Positions 39,005-50,810 of a stretch of 64,000 bases of DNA are shown one piece after another; within the stretch, counting starts at the first letter, position 1; each line of letters begins with the position of its first letter. The stretch covers positions 930,001-994,000 of the forward strand of contig WSYJ01000001.1 of the NCBI GenBank assembly GCA_020186115.1, given 5' to 3'. The stretch comes from Histomonas meleagridis (taxonomy: Eukaryota; Parabasalia; Tritrichomonadida; Dientamoebidae). The position numbers and the translations under genes are program-made. Below the pieces are notes generated by a model. It saw only the letters and a program-made list of their open reading frames with translations, searched no databases and had not been told where the DNA came from.

Positions 39005-42000
39005 ATGACCAATAATTTTATTGTTGTATACAAAGAAAAAATTAATATATTCTCAGCGGATGAATTTACTGATAAAAATTGCGTTTACTTTTTAAGAAAG
39101 TTACTGGAAATTTACAATGATATTAATGGTGATATTTATTATTGTGATTCAAACTTTTCATTTCCGATTATTCCTCGAACTAAACCTCTTAAATCATGTC
39201 CACAATTAATTACAAAAATTCCTGATGCTAATTTAATTAAAAATCTTCAAGCAACTCCTAGACTCGAAATCATCTCAAAAGATTCTCCTAAGTTTGGATG
39301 TGTTTGTGTTGCTTTTTATCAAAAAACAAATCCAGACAATAATGTTATAATACGATGCCCATTACCAAATGAATCCACAAAACTTGATGAATTAATATCA
39401 ATGTTTGGAATGTGTTCGAAAAGGTTTACATGGAAGAATTTAACAAATGAAATCGGGAAATCTGTACATGTTTCACCACAGAAGATAAGTATTTATTCTC
39501 AAATTGATGGAGTTGAAGTTACTCATTCACAATCAAAACCTGTTTCATTCAAGGACATTCATTTATTTAATGAAGATGGTTCTTTTGTTTTTACAGGAAA
39601 ATTTTATTATGATATCATTGAAACTCCGATAAGTTCCGAAAGTAAAGCAACTTCACAAGCACCGACCAAAAGCGATTATACTTTTGTTGATACAGTTTCT
39701 TCACGTGAAGCATTTTATGAAAGCATTCCAAATTTAATGAAAACTCAAATTTCTCTTTTCCAAGAAGATATAATTTCTTACTTTTCATCTGGTGATTTAT
39801 CCCAATTTTTTATATTGATATTAACACGTATTACTCGAGAATTTTGTTTTGATTCAAATGACTCGATTTTGATCGTTGCATTGAAATATTTCCTATCGTC
39901 ATCGTTATCAAGTATTTTTTCAAATTTAGTTAAACTTGATTCTAGTAATCAAATTCGTACATGGAAAGAAATGAACCATGCATTTTTATCATGCAAAAGT
40001 AATCCCGTCACAATTTCTAATCAAAAGAAGTCATTAACATCCAAAGAATTTCTGACCAAAGTCAATACATTTTATGCATTATCATTAACATGTTTTGTTG
40101 AGCGTATAGTTGATGTCTCATATAAAATCTCGAAATATTTTAACACTAAAACGTATGAAAATGAATATGAATTTTTTGGTCCCATTATATATCATTCCAA
40201 CATATACATTGATAATGAAATTTATTTATTAATATTAACACGTGGATTTATATTTATAATTGAAGGGAAATCCAAATCGCAAAAGAACTTTGAGATATTA
40301 CCAACGAAATTTGAGTTTGAGCTTAATAATAATAACAATAATAATTATATTACATTACCATTAGAATCATGGAATATATTATCATTACCTACAAACACAA
40401 GTATGTTATGTATCTTATGTGGTCCTAAACAACAATTTACTTTTAGTTTCTCAAGTTCTGAACAAATGTTAGATTTTACTATTTGTTTTCATATGTGTAA
40501 AAACGTTTTAGAAATTTCTACAATTAATCCGATAATACCTTTAAACACATCGATGACATTACAATTTAATCAAAACATGATTATTTCGAATGTTACGATG
40601 GGTAATTATCATTGGAATATATCATTTGATACTAAAAAAGTATTACAACAAGTACAAAATCTTTCAAATGATAAAAACTCTTTGTTATTAGTTCCAACAT
40701 TACAAAGTTGTCATATACCATTTTCTAAAAACCAAAAATGTTCTTTAATCGGTTGTAACATTAGTCTTAAGAAAGTAAATAAGTTATTAAATAATAATAT
40801 AAATTATAATTATAATAGCGAAAATTCATTGGCACGTTCAATCATTTGGGATTTAATATTTTCTTATTCGAAAAGAGCACGATTTGAAGGTTTATATTTG
40901 TTTAAGATTAGTGACTTTTCGATTTCATTAACATTTAATTCATCTTTATTACTTAAGTCATTAATTAATTATTTCCCCAATTTCATTTCTGATTTTAAGA
41001 TCGATGAAATTCCATTTTTACATTATTCATGTAAGAATTCGGATAATTTATTAATAATACAAATATTATGTAAATATGTTCCAATAAACAAATTAGATAA
41101 AAATGGAGAAAATGCACTTTTTTATGCAATTTCAAACCCGAATTTACAAGTAATGAAAATTCTAATTGATAATAATATAAATATAAATCAATCGAATAAA
41201 AATGGTATTACACCATTAATCAAATGTATCATTAATAAAGATCTCGAAAAAATCGAATTTTTATTGAAGAATGGCGCAAAAGTTAATGATTACTTTAATG
41301 GATGTAATAGTGCACTTGAATATGTAATTAAAACTAAAGACATAAAAATGATAAAAATACTTTTGTCGTATGTTAAAGAACAAATTAATATCCCAAACAT
41401 TAATGGCGCTTATATCCTTCATCAATGTATCATTAATGATTTCCCTGATGCAATTTACTTGATACAAAATTATTGTAATGATTTATTAGAACCGAATTTG
41501 TATTCTTATAATTATCCGCATCCTTTATGCTTCTTATTTAATGAATATAAAGAACAAAACATTAAACTTTTAATCGCGTTATTATATATTAAGAAATTAA
41601 GAGTAAATGTAAAAATTAATAAAAATAATTTGTTGATTAAAGCAATCGAAAATGGTTACGATGATTATGTGCGAATTTTGGCTGAAGATATTCGATGCGA
41701 TTTAGATGATTATAATGATAATGGTTTAAGTGCTTTATATATAGCGGTGAAAGAAAATAAAAAAAATGTCGTGAAAATTTTGATTCAAAATGGGGTTCTA
41801 ATAGATCAGCCAACAGCTAAAGGTAAAACAGCAGTGATGAAGGCAATAAAATCAGAAAATGAGGAAATTCTTGAAATGCTACTGAAAAATGGCGCAAATG
41901 TAAACCAATGGTTTTTGGGTGGAAAATTGCCCGTAAGTATTGCATCAAAAAATATATTGAATTTGATTAAGAAACATCAACCAAACTTAAAGTTGTTATC

Positions 42001-42019
42001 ATTTGAAGATGGAAAATAA
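39005..42019 (+). CDS. Large protein with C-terminal ankyrin repeats
   Basis: 1004 residues. The N-terminal 230 residues are mixed alpha/beta and unrecognised. Residues about 235-390 are helical. About 395-500 may be a PH-like module (NIYIDNEIYLLILTRGFIFII ... QFTFSFSSSEQMLDFTICF), which would suggest an exchange-factor-like helical-PH pair, but no catalytic signature is visible. The last 340 residues are ankyrin repeats (NGENALFYAISNPNLQVMKIL, NGITPLIKCIINKDLEKIEF, NGLSALYIAVKENKKNVVKI, KGKTAVMKAIKSENEEILEM). A GGGGCATCCC block (38980-38989) precedes the ATG by 15 bp. Confidence 0.8.
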   Translation: MTNNFIVVYKEKINIFSADEFTDKNCVYFLRKLLEIYNDINGDIYYCDSNFSFPIIPRTKPLKSCPQLITKIPDANLIKNLQATPRLEIISKDSPKFGCVCVAFYQKTNPDNNVIIRCPLPNESTKLDELISMFGMCSKRFTWKNLTNEIGKSVHVSPQKISIYSQIDGVEVTHSQSKPVSFKDIHLFNEDGSFVFTGKFYYDIIETPISSESKATSQAPTKSDYTFVDTVSSREAFYESIPNLMKTQISLFQEDIISYFSSGDLSQFFILILTRITREFCFDSNDSILIVALKYFLSSSLSSIFSNLVKLDSSNQIRTWKEMNHAFLSCKSNPVTISNQKKSLTSKEFLTKVNTFYALSLTCFVERIVDVSYKISKYFNTKTYENEYEFFGPIIYHSNIYIDNEIYLLILTRGFIFIIEGKSKSQKNFEILPTKFEFELNNNNNNNYITLPLESWNILSLPTNTSMLCILCGPKQQFTFSFSSSEQMLDFTICFHMCKNVLEISTINPIIPLNTSMTLQFNQNMIISNVTMGNYHWNISFDTKKVLQQVQNLSNDKNSLLLVPTLQSCHIPFSKNQKCSLIGCNISLKKVNKLLNNNINYNYNSENSLARSIIWDLIFSYSKRARFEGLYLFKISDFSISLTFNSSLLLKSLINYFPNFISDFKIDEIPFLHYSCKNSDNLLIIQILCKYVPINKLDKNGENALFYAISNPNLQVMKILIDNNININQSNKNGITPLIKCIINKDLEKIEFLLKNGAKVNDYFNGCNSALEYVIKTKDIKMIKILLSYVKEQINIPNINGAYILHQCIINDFPDAIYLIQNYCNDLLEPNLYSYNYPHPLCFLFNEYKEQNIKLLIALLYIKKLRVNVKINKNNLLIKAIENGYDDYVRILAEDIRCDLDDYNDNGLSALYIAVKENKKNVVKILIQNGVLIDQPTAKGKTAVMKAIKSENEEILEMLLKNGANVNQWFLGGKLPVSIASKNILNLIKKHQPNLKLLSFEDGK

Positions 42020-42413
42020 AATTTTACATTAAAAGTGCAAAACATAAGGTATTTCGGTGTGACCGTTTCCTAGAATCATGCACTTAAAAGTAATTTATAT
42101 TTATTTACGTTTTCTCGATATATGAATAAAAAATATTAGCAATTTTGGTGTAACTCAATATCAAGAATAAATACTTATCGGAATGAAAAATTTGATTTTG
42201 TTGTAATATCCTTGATTTGAGAATTCTCTTTTTATTTCAATTTTCTGAACTTATATGGCTGCTGACCGTCAGTCGAACAATGAATTTTATCGCATGTTCA
42301 ACCCCCAGTCCCTTATATTCAATTTTCAATGTATGATAAAATGAAATTGACAAGTAGTTTGAACATATGAGATGTGAAATTCAATGCATTGAATTTGTCA
42401 CAAATCCTATCTA
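42020..42413. other. Intergenic upstream of the BspA-like gene
   Basis: AT-rich with a GC-richer patch at about 42256-42310 (GGCTGCTGACCGTCAGTCG, CAACCCCCAGTCCC). No gene seen. Confidence 0.45.
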
Positions 42414-45233
42414 ATGATTTTGCTGTTCCCATGTCTATCACTCTCATTAATCGAAATTTCTGTTAATAAAAACATTCATGTAATCGGTGACAACATGAGC
42501 CAAGCATATCAAAATGCATTGGTTATCAATCAATCAACAGATTTTTCAGATATTGAAATAATTAATGGTGAAATCATATTTGCAGAAAACGAATATGATG
42601 TGTGGATCAAAATACATAGCTTTTCGATTTCAGATAAAGTAATTGCCAATATTGATGATTTATCCAAAATTTTTTCATACTATATGCAAAATGTTTAAAA
42701 CGTTTCTATAGACATTCCTATAGAAAGTACTTTGAAGTTAAAATTTGAATATTGTATAAATTTGAAACATATTTCATTTGCAAATGTTTCTCGATTTGAA
42801 TACAACACGTTTTTTAAATGCCCTCAGCTGCTAACGATTGATGCTCCTACTGTAAAATATGTTGGTATATATTCGATAGATATGTGTATAAATATTGAAT
42901 CACTTTCATTTCCACAAGTTACTGAAATTGATATTTATTCATTTGCGAGTTGTTCTCTATTAAAGTATGTCTCCCTTCCAAAACTTAAGCATGCTGGAAG
43001 ATTTTCATTTGCATTTTGTCCACTCATATCAATAAGTTTTCCTGAACTCGAAGAAGTTGCGCCATATATGTTTGCTGGTTGTTGCCAACTCGAATCTGCT
43101 AGTTTACCAAGTGCCACATCGATTGGTAATTGGAGTTTTTATATTTGTTACTTTCTTACTGATATCTATATTCCAAAAGTTGTTTACATTTATAGCCAAG
43201 CATTTGAATATGCATATCGATTAAAAACACTTGACTTACCTTCACTTGAAGATGCTGAAGGTCCATTTATTAAGTCATGCTTTAATTTGCGTAACATTTC
43301 AATGCCTAAATTACGTCGTATTCCTGATTCATTATTTTATAATTTCAGACAATTATACATTCCATACATGCCAAATGTGGAAATAATTGGGAAACATGCA
43401 TTTGAAAACTGTGTTCTTTTAGAAAACATTTTTGAAAATCTTAAAATCAAACAAATCGATGATTATGCATTTGCAAATATGCAAATTAGAGGATATGAAA
43501 TTTCGTTTAAATATTGTGAACATGTTGGTAATTATGCATTTGATGGATCAACCATAATGAATATATCATTACCAAATCTAAGGTCTTGTGGTGATTATTC
43601 ATTTAGTCATCTTAATGTTCAAAATTTATATTTTCCTCTTATAGAAAAATGCGGATATTTTTCATTTTCTTTTAACTCGAATTTAGTTAATGTAACATTA
43701 CCATTGATTTCTCAAATGGGTGATGGACCTTTTGAAGGTTGTACAAAATTACATATAGTAAATTTACCAAATTTAACAGAAGTAAATAATTATTTCATAT
43801 CACACATCGATATGAAAAATTTCGAATTTTTAAATTTGAAGTATATTGGTTCATATACATTTTATAGTGCTTTTGATATTGTTGAAACTATTAATTTTCC
43901 AAATGTTATAAAAATTGGAGATTATTTTATGGAAAACTGTCGTAAAGTTCAATCTATTGAATTACCAAATCTTGAAGAAATTGGTTCATATGCATTTTTA
44001 AATTGTAATAATTTATTTAATGTATCATTACCAAAACTTAAATATTTTAAATCTGAATTATTTTGTCATTGTAATTTAATTAAAACAATATATTTACCTG
44101 AACTACAAGAAATTGGAAATAATTTTTTATGTAATTGTTATAATATTGATAATGTAAGTTTACCAAATGTTAAAACTATTGTAAATACTGCATTTGTTAA
44201 TTGTAGTTCATTAAAAGAACTTATTCTAAATAATATTAGTAAAGTTTTATCAGGTCCAATATCAAAAGATTGTAATTCATTAAAAAGAATTCAAATGAAT
44301 TCACTTATTAAATCACCACCATATTTATTTAGTAATATAAAGAGTTTAGAATATGTTTCATTACTAAGATTAACTGATTCCAAATGTTATCTTTTTTATA
44401 ATTGTATAAATCTGAAAACTATAATTATGCCGAGACTTAATGCTATGAATGTAACTTATTCAGGTTATGAATTTTCTAATTGTGCATCACTTGAATCGCT
44501 TCAATTTCCTTATTTAAGAGAAATATATGGAACTAATACATTTGAATATTGTATATCATTAAAACATATTAATTTTCCACGATTAAATAAAATTGGTGAA
44601 TATTCGTTTTTAAATTGTATAAATTTATTTAATGTTACATTAAATAGAATAAATGTAATTCCTTCATATTGTTTTCAAAATTGTACATCATTAAAAAATA
44701 TATCTTTCGAAAATGTTGATACATTTGATGGTGATGGACATTTTTCTGGTTGTGTTAATTTAGAATATATTTATTTACCGAAGTTAGAAACAGTTTCGGA
44801 AAATTCAACAAAAATATTTGAAAATTGTAAAAAATTAAATATTATTCGTTTATCTAATAACCCTCCAATAAAATTTAATGATGAAATATTTTCTTCAGCA
44901 TCTTTAGGAAATTTAAGTCTTTGTTTACCAGAAGATAAATCATATAAAAATTATGCTAATGATTGTAATAGTTCAGAGTGCAAAAAAAATTATTGGAAAG
45001 GAATATTTATCCAAACTAATAAAAATTTAATAAATAAATGTAAAGGATACACTGTATTTCCAAAAATTAAATCGACTACAATTATAATTATTTGCACTAT
45101 TATTGTGTCTTTAATAATAGTTATATTAGGATTTTCTTTATTGTTTTATTTATATAAAAAATATAAAAAAGAAAAAGAAAATTTGGAGAGTTTGCCTCAT
45201 TTAAGTATTTCTATTGTAGACAATGTAATTTAA
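42414..45233 (+). pseudogene. BspA-like leucine-rich surface protein with one in-frame stop
   Basis: 939 codons in a single frame broken only by TAA at 42696-42698. Before the stop there is a signal-like head (MILLFPCLSLSLIEISV) and an N-terminal domain. After it come about 30 BspA-type (LRR_5) repeats of roughly 23 residues (pattern IGDYAFxNCxxLxxVSLPxL). Near the C terminus is a membrane helix (TTIIIICTIIVSLIIVILGFS), followed by a basic cytosolic tail. BspA-like proteins are the largest surface family of Trichomonas and are thought to mediate adhesion. The stop is probably an AAA to TAA change. The gene may be a very young pseudogene, an allele difference or an assembly error. Confidence 0.88.
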
Positions 45234-45834
45234 ATATTCGAAAAATAAATAAACCTTTGTTTGTTAATTTTATAAAGCCTTTGTTTGCTTTCTGATCATA
45301 TAATTTTATTAAATAATATTTTTTATATTAAGGTTTGATATGCTGATATTTCCATTTGTTTAATCATTTTATTAATGAATATTTTTAGAAAATACTTTTT
45401 CTTCAGAGTTTTATTTAAATAAAGTTTCAATTTTTTATTGAATCATTTTCGCATATATGCATATACATTATAATTTAGTAAAGTTTTTGAGTAGATTGTA
45501 TTTTATGTCTTGTTTTACTGTTTAATGAAATTGGTACAGGTTCGTCTTATTTGCAAACATGTATTTTATTTAAAAATTAAAGCAGACTAAAATATTGTTT
45601 AACTTATAATATCCTGAATTGTGAAAGGTATATTTAGTTTATGAAAACCTTATACTTTTTCATCCTATTCATATGAATTTATTATTTTTTACCGTTCATT
45701 TTAATTAATAATCAAGTACTAATCTCATTGATTGATTTGATAATATTGGAATGAATCTTTTTTTTGTTCAACTCCTTTAAAAAAATACCAAATGAATAAT
45801 ATTTTATTTAAAAAATATCAGTATTACGTCGTAT
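45234..45834. other. AT-rich convergent intergenic region
   Basis: Homopolymer-rich spacer between two convergent genes. No coding, RNA or repeat signal recognised. Confidence 0.5.
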
Positions 45835-46893
45835 TTAATTTGATTTATAGTTTTCCAACTCATTCCATTCAGCAGGTGATATTTGTCCTGTTACATTCAT
45901 TGCGCACACAGGGCTTTCATTAAAGTAAGGGTGCATCAGAGCCTCTTTTGCCGAAATTCTTTCGTTTGGAAATATCTTTAACATTCGCAACAACAAATCG
46001 ACAGCGGAAGGCGGCTTATCTGCAAACATATCATCGAATGCAGGTTTCCTTGGGTACATCACGCTCTTTAGTTTGTCTCTGTATTTATATTCCATGGGAC
46101 AACGATTGTATTCAATCGCGCCCATAACTTCAATGATTTTATTAAGTTGATTCGAATTAAATTCGGTCGGATCTTTCTCTTGGATTTTATTAGTGGTCTG
46201 AAATAACACTTTGCCTTGAATGAGCTCCGCAAAGATACAACCAGCGGCCCAAATGTCGATCTTTTGATCATAATATGGATCACCTAATAAAAGTTCTGGA
46301 GCCCGATACCAAACTGTAACAACACCAAAGTTCCGTTGTTCCTTGGAATTGTCAATAATTCGTGATAGACCAAAATCTATGAGCTTTACAATGCCTGGCA
46401 TATCTTCAGAGTTGGGTGACATTAATAAAATATTAGATGGAGTAATGTCACAATGTGTAATTGAGCGTTGATGAAGATAATCAAGGGCTAAAAGCAATTG
46501 AAAAAGAATGGATTTGGCTACAACTGGACTCATTCGAACATTAGATCGATTGCTATAATATTCAATAACACGTTGAACATTAATAGCACCATATTCATAT
46601 ACAAAGGAAAGCGTTTTCCTGTTCTTGTCTAAAAATATGTCTTTTGAAAACGGATGAATAATATGTGGATAATTGATTTCACTAAGAAAAACTAATTCGC
46701 GAAAGATAGATGGGGAAATTTTCCGCTCGTCGCTGTTTATGCTTGATTGTTTTACACTATATTTTTTTTTATCATTTGAATTTTTCCGCTCTGCAAGAAA
46801 TACTTGTCCATATGTTCCACCACCAATATTTTTTTTGACATCAAAAGAATCTTCAAAACTGGGCTGTTGGAATTGATTCTGATTCTTTATCAT
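45835..46893 (-). CDS. CDK8-like protein kinase with HCDIT catalytic loop
   Basis: 352 residues from the ATG at 46893 (an earlier TTG at 46926 is not used). Kinase domain: GGGTYGQVF glycine loop, SVKQ lysine (about 48), catalytic loop HCDITPSN at 147-154, DFG at 173-175, VVTVWYRAPELLLG and IDIWAAGCIFAELIQGK. The insert after the catalytic loop (SPNSEDMPGIVKL), the WYRAPE context and QLNKIIEVMG match the Mediator kinase CDK8/19. HRDLKP is changed: Arg to Cys and the invariant catalytic-loop Lys to Thr. It may be weakly active or a pseudokinase. Confidence 0.82.
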   Translation of the reverse strand: MIKNQNQFQQPSFEDSFDVKKNIGGGTYGQVFLAERKNSNDKKKYSVKQSSINSDERKISPSIFRELVFLSEINYPHIIHPFSKDIFLDKNRKTLSFVYEYGAINVQRVIEYYSNRSNVRMSPVVAKSILFQLLLALDYLHQRSITHCDITPSNILLMSPNSEDMPGIVKLIDFGLSRIIDNSKEQRNFGVVTVWYRAPELLLGDPYYDQKIDIWAAGCIFAELIQGKVLFQTTNKIQEKDPTEFNSNQLNKIIEVMGAIEYNRCPMEYKYRDKLKSVMYPRKPAFDDMFADKPPSAVDLLLRMLKIFPNERISAKEALMHPYFNESPVCAMNVTGQISPAEWNELENYKSN

Positions 46894-47411
46894 TTTAAGC
46901 AAAGAAACAGATTTCTTAACGTTCAATTAACAAAGAAGAACAACAAACTAAAAAAATAAAAAGATTTATATATTTCAAAAAGAGTTAGACAACTAAACTA
47001 CAGTCTTGCCAACAACGATATTTTATGCATTTTACAAAATATTAAGAAGTGTTTAAAGTCGAGAATTTCGAAATCAAACAATATGAGAAAATTGACAAAA
47101 AACTACCAACAATTTTATACCATGCTACAACGTGTTCGAATTTTTTTAAAAAATGATTTTATCGAAATTAACTATATTATGATGAATTTATAAAAATAAG
47201 TTACTTTTAAAAAAATCATTTTCATACTTAATGAAACAAAAATTACTTGAATACATGCAATGGTAATAACAAGCAGGCTTGAATACCAATTTGAAGCATC
47301 CCAATAAACGTTCACAATGATAACAAATTCAATACTTTAAATGGTCGAATACATAATTTGAATCAATAAATGCTCAACCAAAAAATGCCTTCATAATATC
47401 ATTTTTTTATT
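46894..47411. promoter_or_regulatory. Divergent promoter region of CDK8-like and Hsp70 genes
   Basis: 518 bp between divergent starts, AT-rich. No classic GAA-type heat-shock element array could be recognised. Short TCAT words near 47400 could be the Hsp70 initiator. Confidence 0.35.
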
Positions 47412-49355
47412 ATGTCAGCTATAGGTATTGATTTAGGTACAACATACAGTTGCGTTGGTGTTTTCAGACACAATCGTGTTGATATTATAGCAAATGATAT
47501 GGGTAATCGTACAACACCATCTTATGTTGCATTTACAGAAGATGAAAGACTTGTTGGTGATGCTGCAAAGAACCAAGCAGCCATGAATCCAACAAATACA
47601 GTATTTGATGCCAAGCGTATGATTGGTCGTAAATTTAGTGATCCAGTGGTTCAAAAAGATATGCAACATTGGCCATTCAAAGTTGTTCGTGGTGAAGCAG
47701 ATCGTCCAAGAATTCAAGTCCAATGGAAAGGCGAAACCAAACAATTCTACCCAGAAGAAATCTCAGCTATGGTTTTAGGTAAAATGAAGGAAATCGCCGA
47801 AAGCCAACTTTCCAACAAAGTTACTGATGCTGTTGTTACAGTTCCAGCATATTTCAATGATGGTCAACGTCAAGCCACAAAAGATGCCGGTGTTATTGCC
47901 GGATTAAATGTTCTTCGTATAATCAACGAGCCAACAGCGGCTGCAATTGCATTTGGTCTTAACGAGAAATCCGATAAAGAGCGTCACGTTCTTATCTTCG
48001 ATCTTGGCGGTGGTACATTTGATGTTTCATTACTTGATATCGATGGCGGCATGTTCGAAGTGCGTGCCACAGCAGGCGATACACATCTTGGCGGCGAAGA
48101 CTTCGATAATCGTATGGTTAATTACTTTGCAGATCGATTCCAAAAGAAGTTCAAATGTGATTTAAGACAATCGCCACGTGCATTACGTACATTACGAACA
48201 GCATGCGAACGAGCTAAGCGAACATTATCCACAGCCACATCCGCATCAATTGTTTGCGATTCATTATATGAAGGTCACGACTTTATGGATAACATTTCAC
48301 GTGCAATGTTCGAGAACTTAAATGATGAACTTTTCAGATCGACGATGACACCAGTTGCACAAGTATTAAGGGATGCGAACATGTCCAAGTCCGATGTCAC
48401 CGATATAGTTTTAGTTGGAGGTTCATCACGTATTCCACGTGTCCAACAATTGTTACAAGACTTCTTCAATGGTAAGCAGCCATGCCGTGGTGTTGATCCA
48501 GATGAAGCAGTTGCATATGGCGCAGCAGTACAAGCAGCAATTATCAAAGGCGATACATCAGATACAGTTAAAGATATTTTATTGTTAGATGTTGCACCAC
48601 TTTCATTAGGTATCGAAACAGCTGGCGGAATGATGACAGTGCTCATTCCACGTAACACAACAATTCCAGCGAAGAAATCAAATGTCTTCACAACATTCTC
48701 AGATAATCAGCCCGCAGTTACAATCAAAGTTTATGAAGGAGAACGTTCACGAACATGCGACAACAACTTACTCGGTACATTTGATTTAACAGGCATTCCG
48801 CCAGCACCACGTGGCGTACCACAGATTGAAGTCACATTCGATGTTAATGCAGATGGTATTATGAACGTTTCGGCACAAGATAAGTCGACAGGTAACGTGA
48901 AGAAGATCACGATTAAGAATGAGAAAGGACGTCTTTCACAAGCAGATATCGACAAAATGGTTGCAGACGCAGAGAAGTACAAAGCACAAGATGAAGAAAT
49001 ACGTAAGAAAGTGGAAGCGAAGAACGCACTCGAAGGATACTGCTTCGGCGTACGCAACTCATTAAATCAAGAGCAGTTTGCTAACGCATTGTCACAATCA
49101 GATAAGGACACAATCAACAAGGAAATCAACGACACGCTCGCATGGATCGAGTCTAACCAAGACGCAGACGTCGCGACATTCGAAGCGAAGCAGAAGGAAC
49201 TCGAAGGCAAACTGATGCCAATTATGCAATCGGCTTATCAACATGCAGCAGGCGGCGCACAGGGCGGAATGCCAGGCGCGAACATGCAAGGAGGAAGTGG
49301 AGCATCAGCAAATAATGGACATTCATCAGGACCACGCGTTGAAGAAGTTGATTAA
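47412..49355 (+). CDS. HSP70: Cytosolic Hsp70
   Basis: 647 residues, full-length. The nucleotide-binding domain begins [15 protein letters not shown] and includes [25 protein letters not shown] and [14 protein letters not shown]. The substrate-binding domain has [18 protein letters not shown] and the helical lid. The tail is Gly/Met-rich ([15 protein letters not shown]) and ends GPRVEEVD, the cytosolic EEVD that recruits TPR co-chaperones. Codon use is GC-richer than in neighbours, as expected for a highly expressed gene. No targeting signal or KDEL, so it is neither the hydrogenosomal nor the ER form. Confidence 0.98.
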   Translation: MSAIGIDLGTTYSCVGVFRHNRVDIIANDMGNRTTPSYVAFTEDERLVGDAAKNQAAMNPTNTVFDAKRMIGRKFSDPVVQKDMQHWPFKVVRGEADRPRIQVQWKGETKQFYPEEISAMVLGKMKEIAESQLSNKVTDAVVTVPAYFNDGQRQATKDAGVIAGLNVLRIINEPTAAAIAFGLNEKSDKERHVLIFDLGGGTFDVSLLDIDGGMFEVRATAGDTHLGGEDFDNRMVNYFADRFQKKFKCDLRQSPRALRTLRTACERAKRTLSTATSASIVCDSLYEGHDFMDNISRAMFENLNDELFRSTMTPVAQVLRDANMSKSDVTDIVLVGGSSRIPRVQQLLQDFFNGKQPCRGVDPDEAVAYGAAVQAAIIKGDTSDTVKDILLLDVAPLSLGIETAGGMMTVLIPRNTTIPAKKSNVFTTFSDNQPAVTIKVYEGERSRTCDNNLLGTFDLTGIPPAPRGVPQIEVTFDVNADGIMNVSAQDKSTGNVKKITIKNEKGRLSQADIDKMVADAEKYKAQDEEIRKKVEAKNALEGYCFGVRNSLNQEQFANALSQSDKDTINKEINDTLAWIESNQDADVATFEAKQKELEGKLMPIMQSAYQHAAGGAQGGMPGANMQGGSGASANNGHSSGPRVEEVD

Positions 49356-49861
49356 ATGAATAAAATGTAATACAATGAATAATTTTGCCTAATTTGAATT
49401 TATTAACAACATTAATTAAGTGTATACGAAATCAATAAAATTTGTTTTTAAGATTATAAAAAATAATAAAGTCCTTTCCTTAAAAATACAATGGATAATT
49501 TATGTTAATTAAAAGTGAATTTATTGTTGATGATAATACAAAACTTTGATCAGGTTTGGAAGTCATATAAATCTAAATTTTGTTTTTGAGCTGACGATAA
49601 AAAATTTATTAAACTTCTTTTGTATGCTGGGCTAGTTAAATTACTTCAAATGCAAAAATGTTTAGATATTTCAGGAATTAATAATATGTTTTGCTTGCAA
49701 GAGATGATTTTTCATTATTTCAGGAAATTTGTGTGAAGAAGTCATAAAAATAAAAAATTAGAGTATCAGAATATGCCTTTTATCATATGATGTTTCTTCA
49801 TTAACTTTATGATTCATAAACTTATTCTTGAAGGAGATTTTTGAAGTATCAATTATGTTTT
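49356..49861. other. Intergenic, AT-rich
   Basis: 3' flank of Hsp70 and upstream region of the Ser-rich gene. Nothing recognised. Confidence 0.5.
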
Positions 49862-49882
49862 TCAATGGTTTACGTTATTTGG

Positions 49883-50728
49883 ATGGATAAAAAAAGAAAT
49901 AATCCACAAAAAAAAGTTTTTGAAAGTTCAAGCGAAACAACAACCGATTACTCAAGTGAAAGCTTAACAAGCCAAAGCAATAGTCCTGCAAATTCATCCT
50001 CATCTAATTCAGATACATCGAATAGCAAAGATAGTTCAGATTCTAGTAGCTCTAAATCGCATAACTCAAGTGAATATGAAGAACAAAGTGAAGGAAATTA
50101 TTCAACTGATAATGATAACTCAAGCCTCAAAAGTGATGAATCTACAAATTCAAATAGTTCAAATAAAAATCAATCAAATAAATCACAAACAAGCGGAAGC
50201 TTAATTTCAGATAGAGAACCAGATGCGTTTGTTGACCAACAAAATAATTCATCTGATAATACAAATCATAGTTCTGAAGAGAGTACCACAAGCTCCAAAA
50301 GCAATGAAAACTCTTCAGATAACGAATCGGCAAGTTCATCATCAAATAAATACAGTGAAAATTCGGAATCTCAAGAAAGCTCAAAATCAGATTCTCTCTT
50401 TTTAGGCGATTCTTTAAATGATGAAGAAGATTCATTGGTTATTTCCATCGGTCCCAAAAAAGCTGATTCTTGCAATGAGGCGAAATTTGTTTGTGCGCCT
50501 GTCAAAAACGAAAAAGTTATTGATGGGGTTTTAATTCCAGACTTATCAGATTCCTCATTAATTGATGAAGAATCAAAGGAAGAAACATTTGAAATTAATT
50601 ATGCTCTTCCGCAATTCAACTTGCCAATGATTGCTCCTATCAATGATGATCCAATCATTAATCAATACCTCGAAAGATATTCTCCTCGTGTAATTATGGA
50701 AAAAATCAAACAGACCATTCAAATCTAA
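49883..50728 (+). CDS. Ser/Asn/Glu-rich acidic protein
   Basis: 281 residues from the ATG at 49883 (MDKKRNNPQKK). An in-frame ATG at 49862 would add MVYVIW. Residues about 12-185 are low-complexity Ser, Asn, Asp, Glu and Thr, with many acidic-flanked Ser suited to casein-kinase-2 phosphorylation. The last 95 residues are ordered-looking and hydrophobic (SLVISIGPKK, FVCAPVKNEKVIDGVLIPDL, PRVIMEKIKQTI). There is no membrane segment. A nuclear acidic regulator is plausible, but no family is recognised. Confidence 0.65.
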   Translation: MDKKRNNPQKKVFESSSETTTDYSSESLTSQSNSPANSSSSNSDTSNSKDSSDSSSSKSHNSSEYEEQSEGNYSTDNDNSSLKSDESTNSNSSNKNQSNKSQTSGSLISDREPDAFVDQQNNSSDNTNHSSEESTTSSKSNENSSDNESASSSSNKYSENSESQESSKSDSLFLGDSLNDEEDSLVISIGPKKADSCNEAKFVCAPVKNEKVIDGVLIPDLSDSSLIDEESKEETFEINYALPQFNLPMIAPINDDPIINQYLERYSPRVIMEKIKQTIQI

Positions 50729-50810
50729 ACGAACTTTTTGTTTTCAAAATAAACTATTTAATGTCACTTCACATACGATCGTTTTAAATTGAAATTAAGT
50801 GTGTTCGTTT

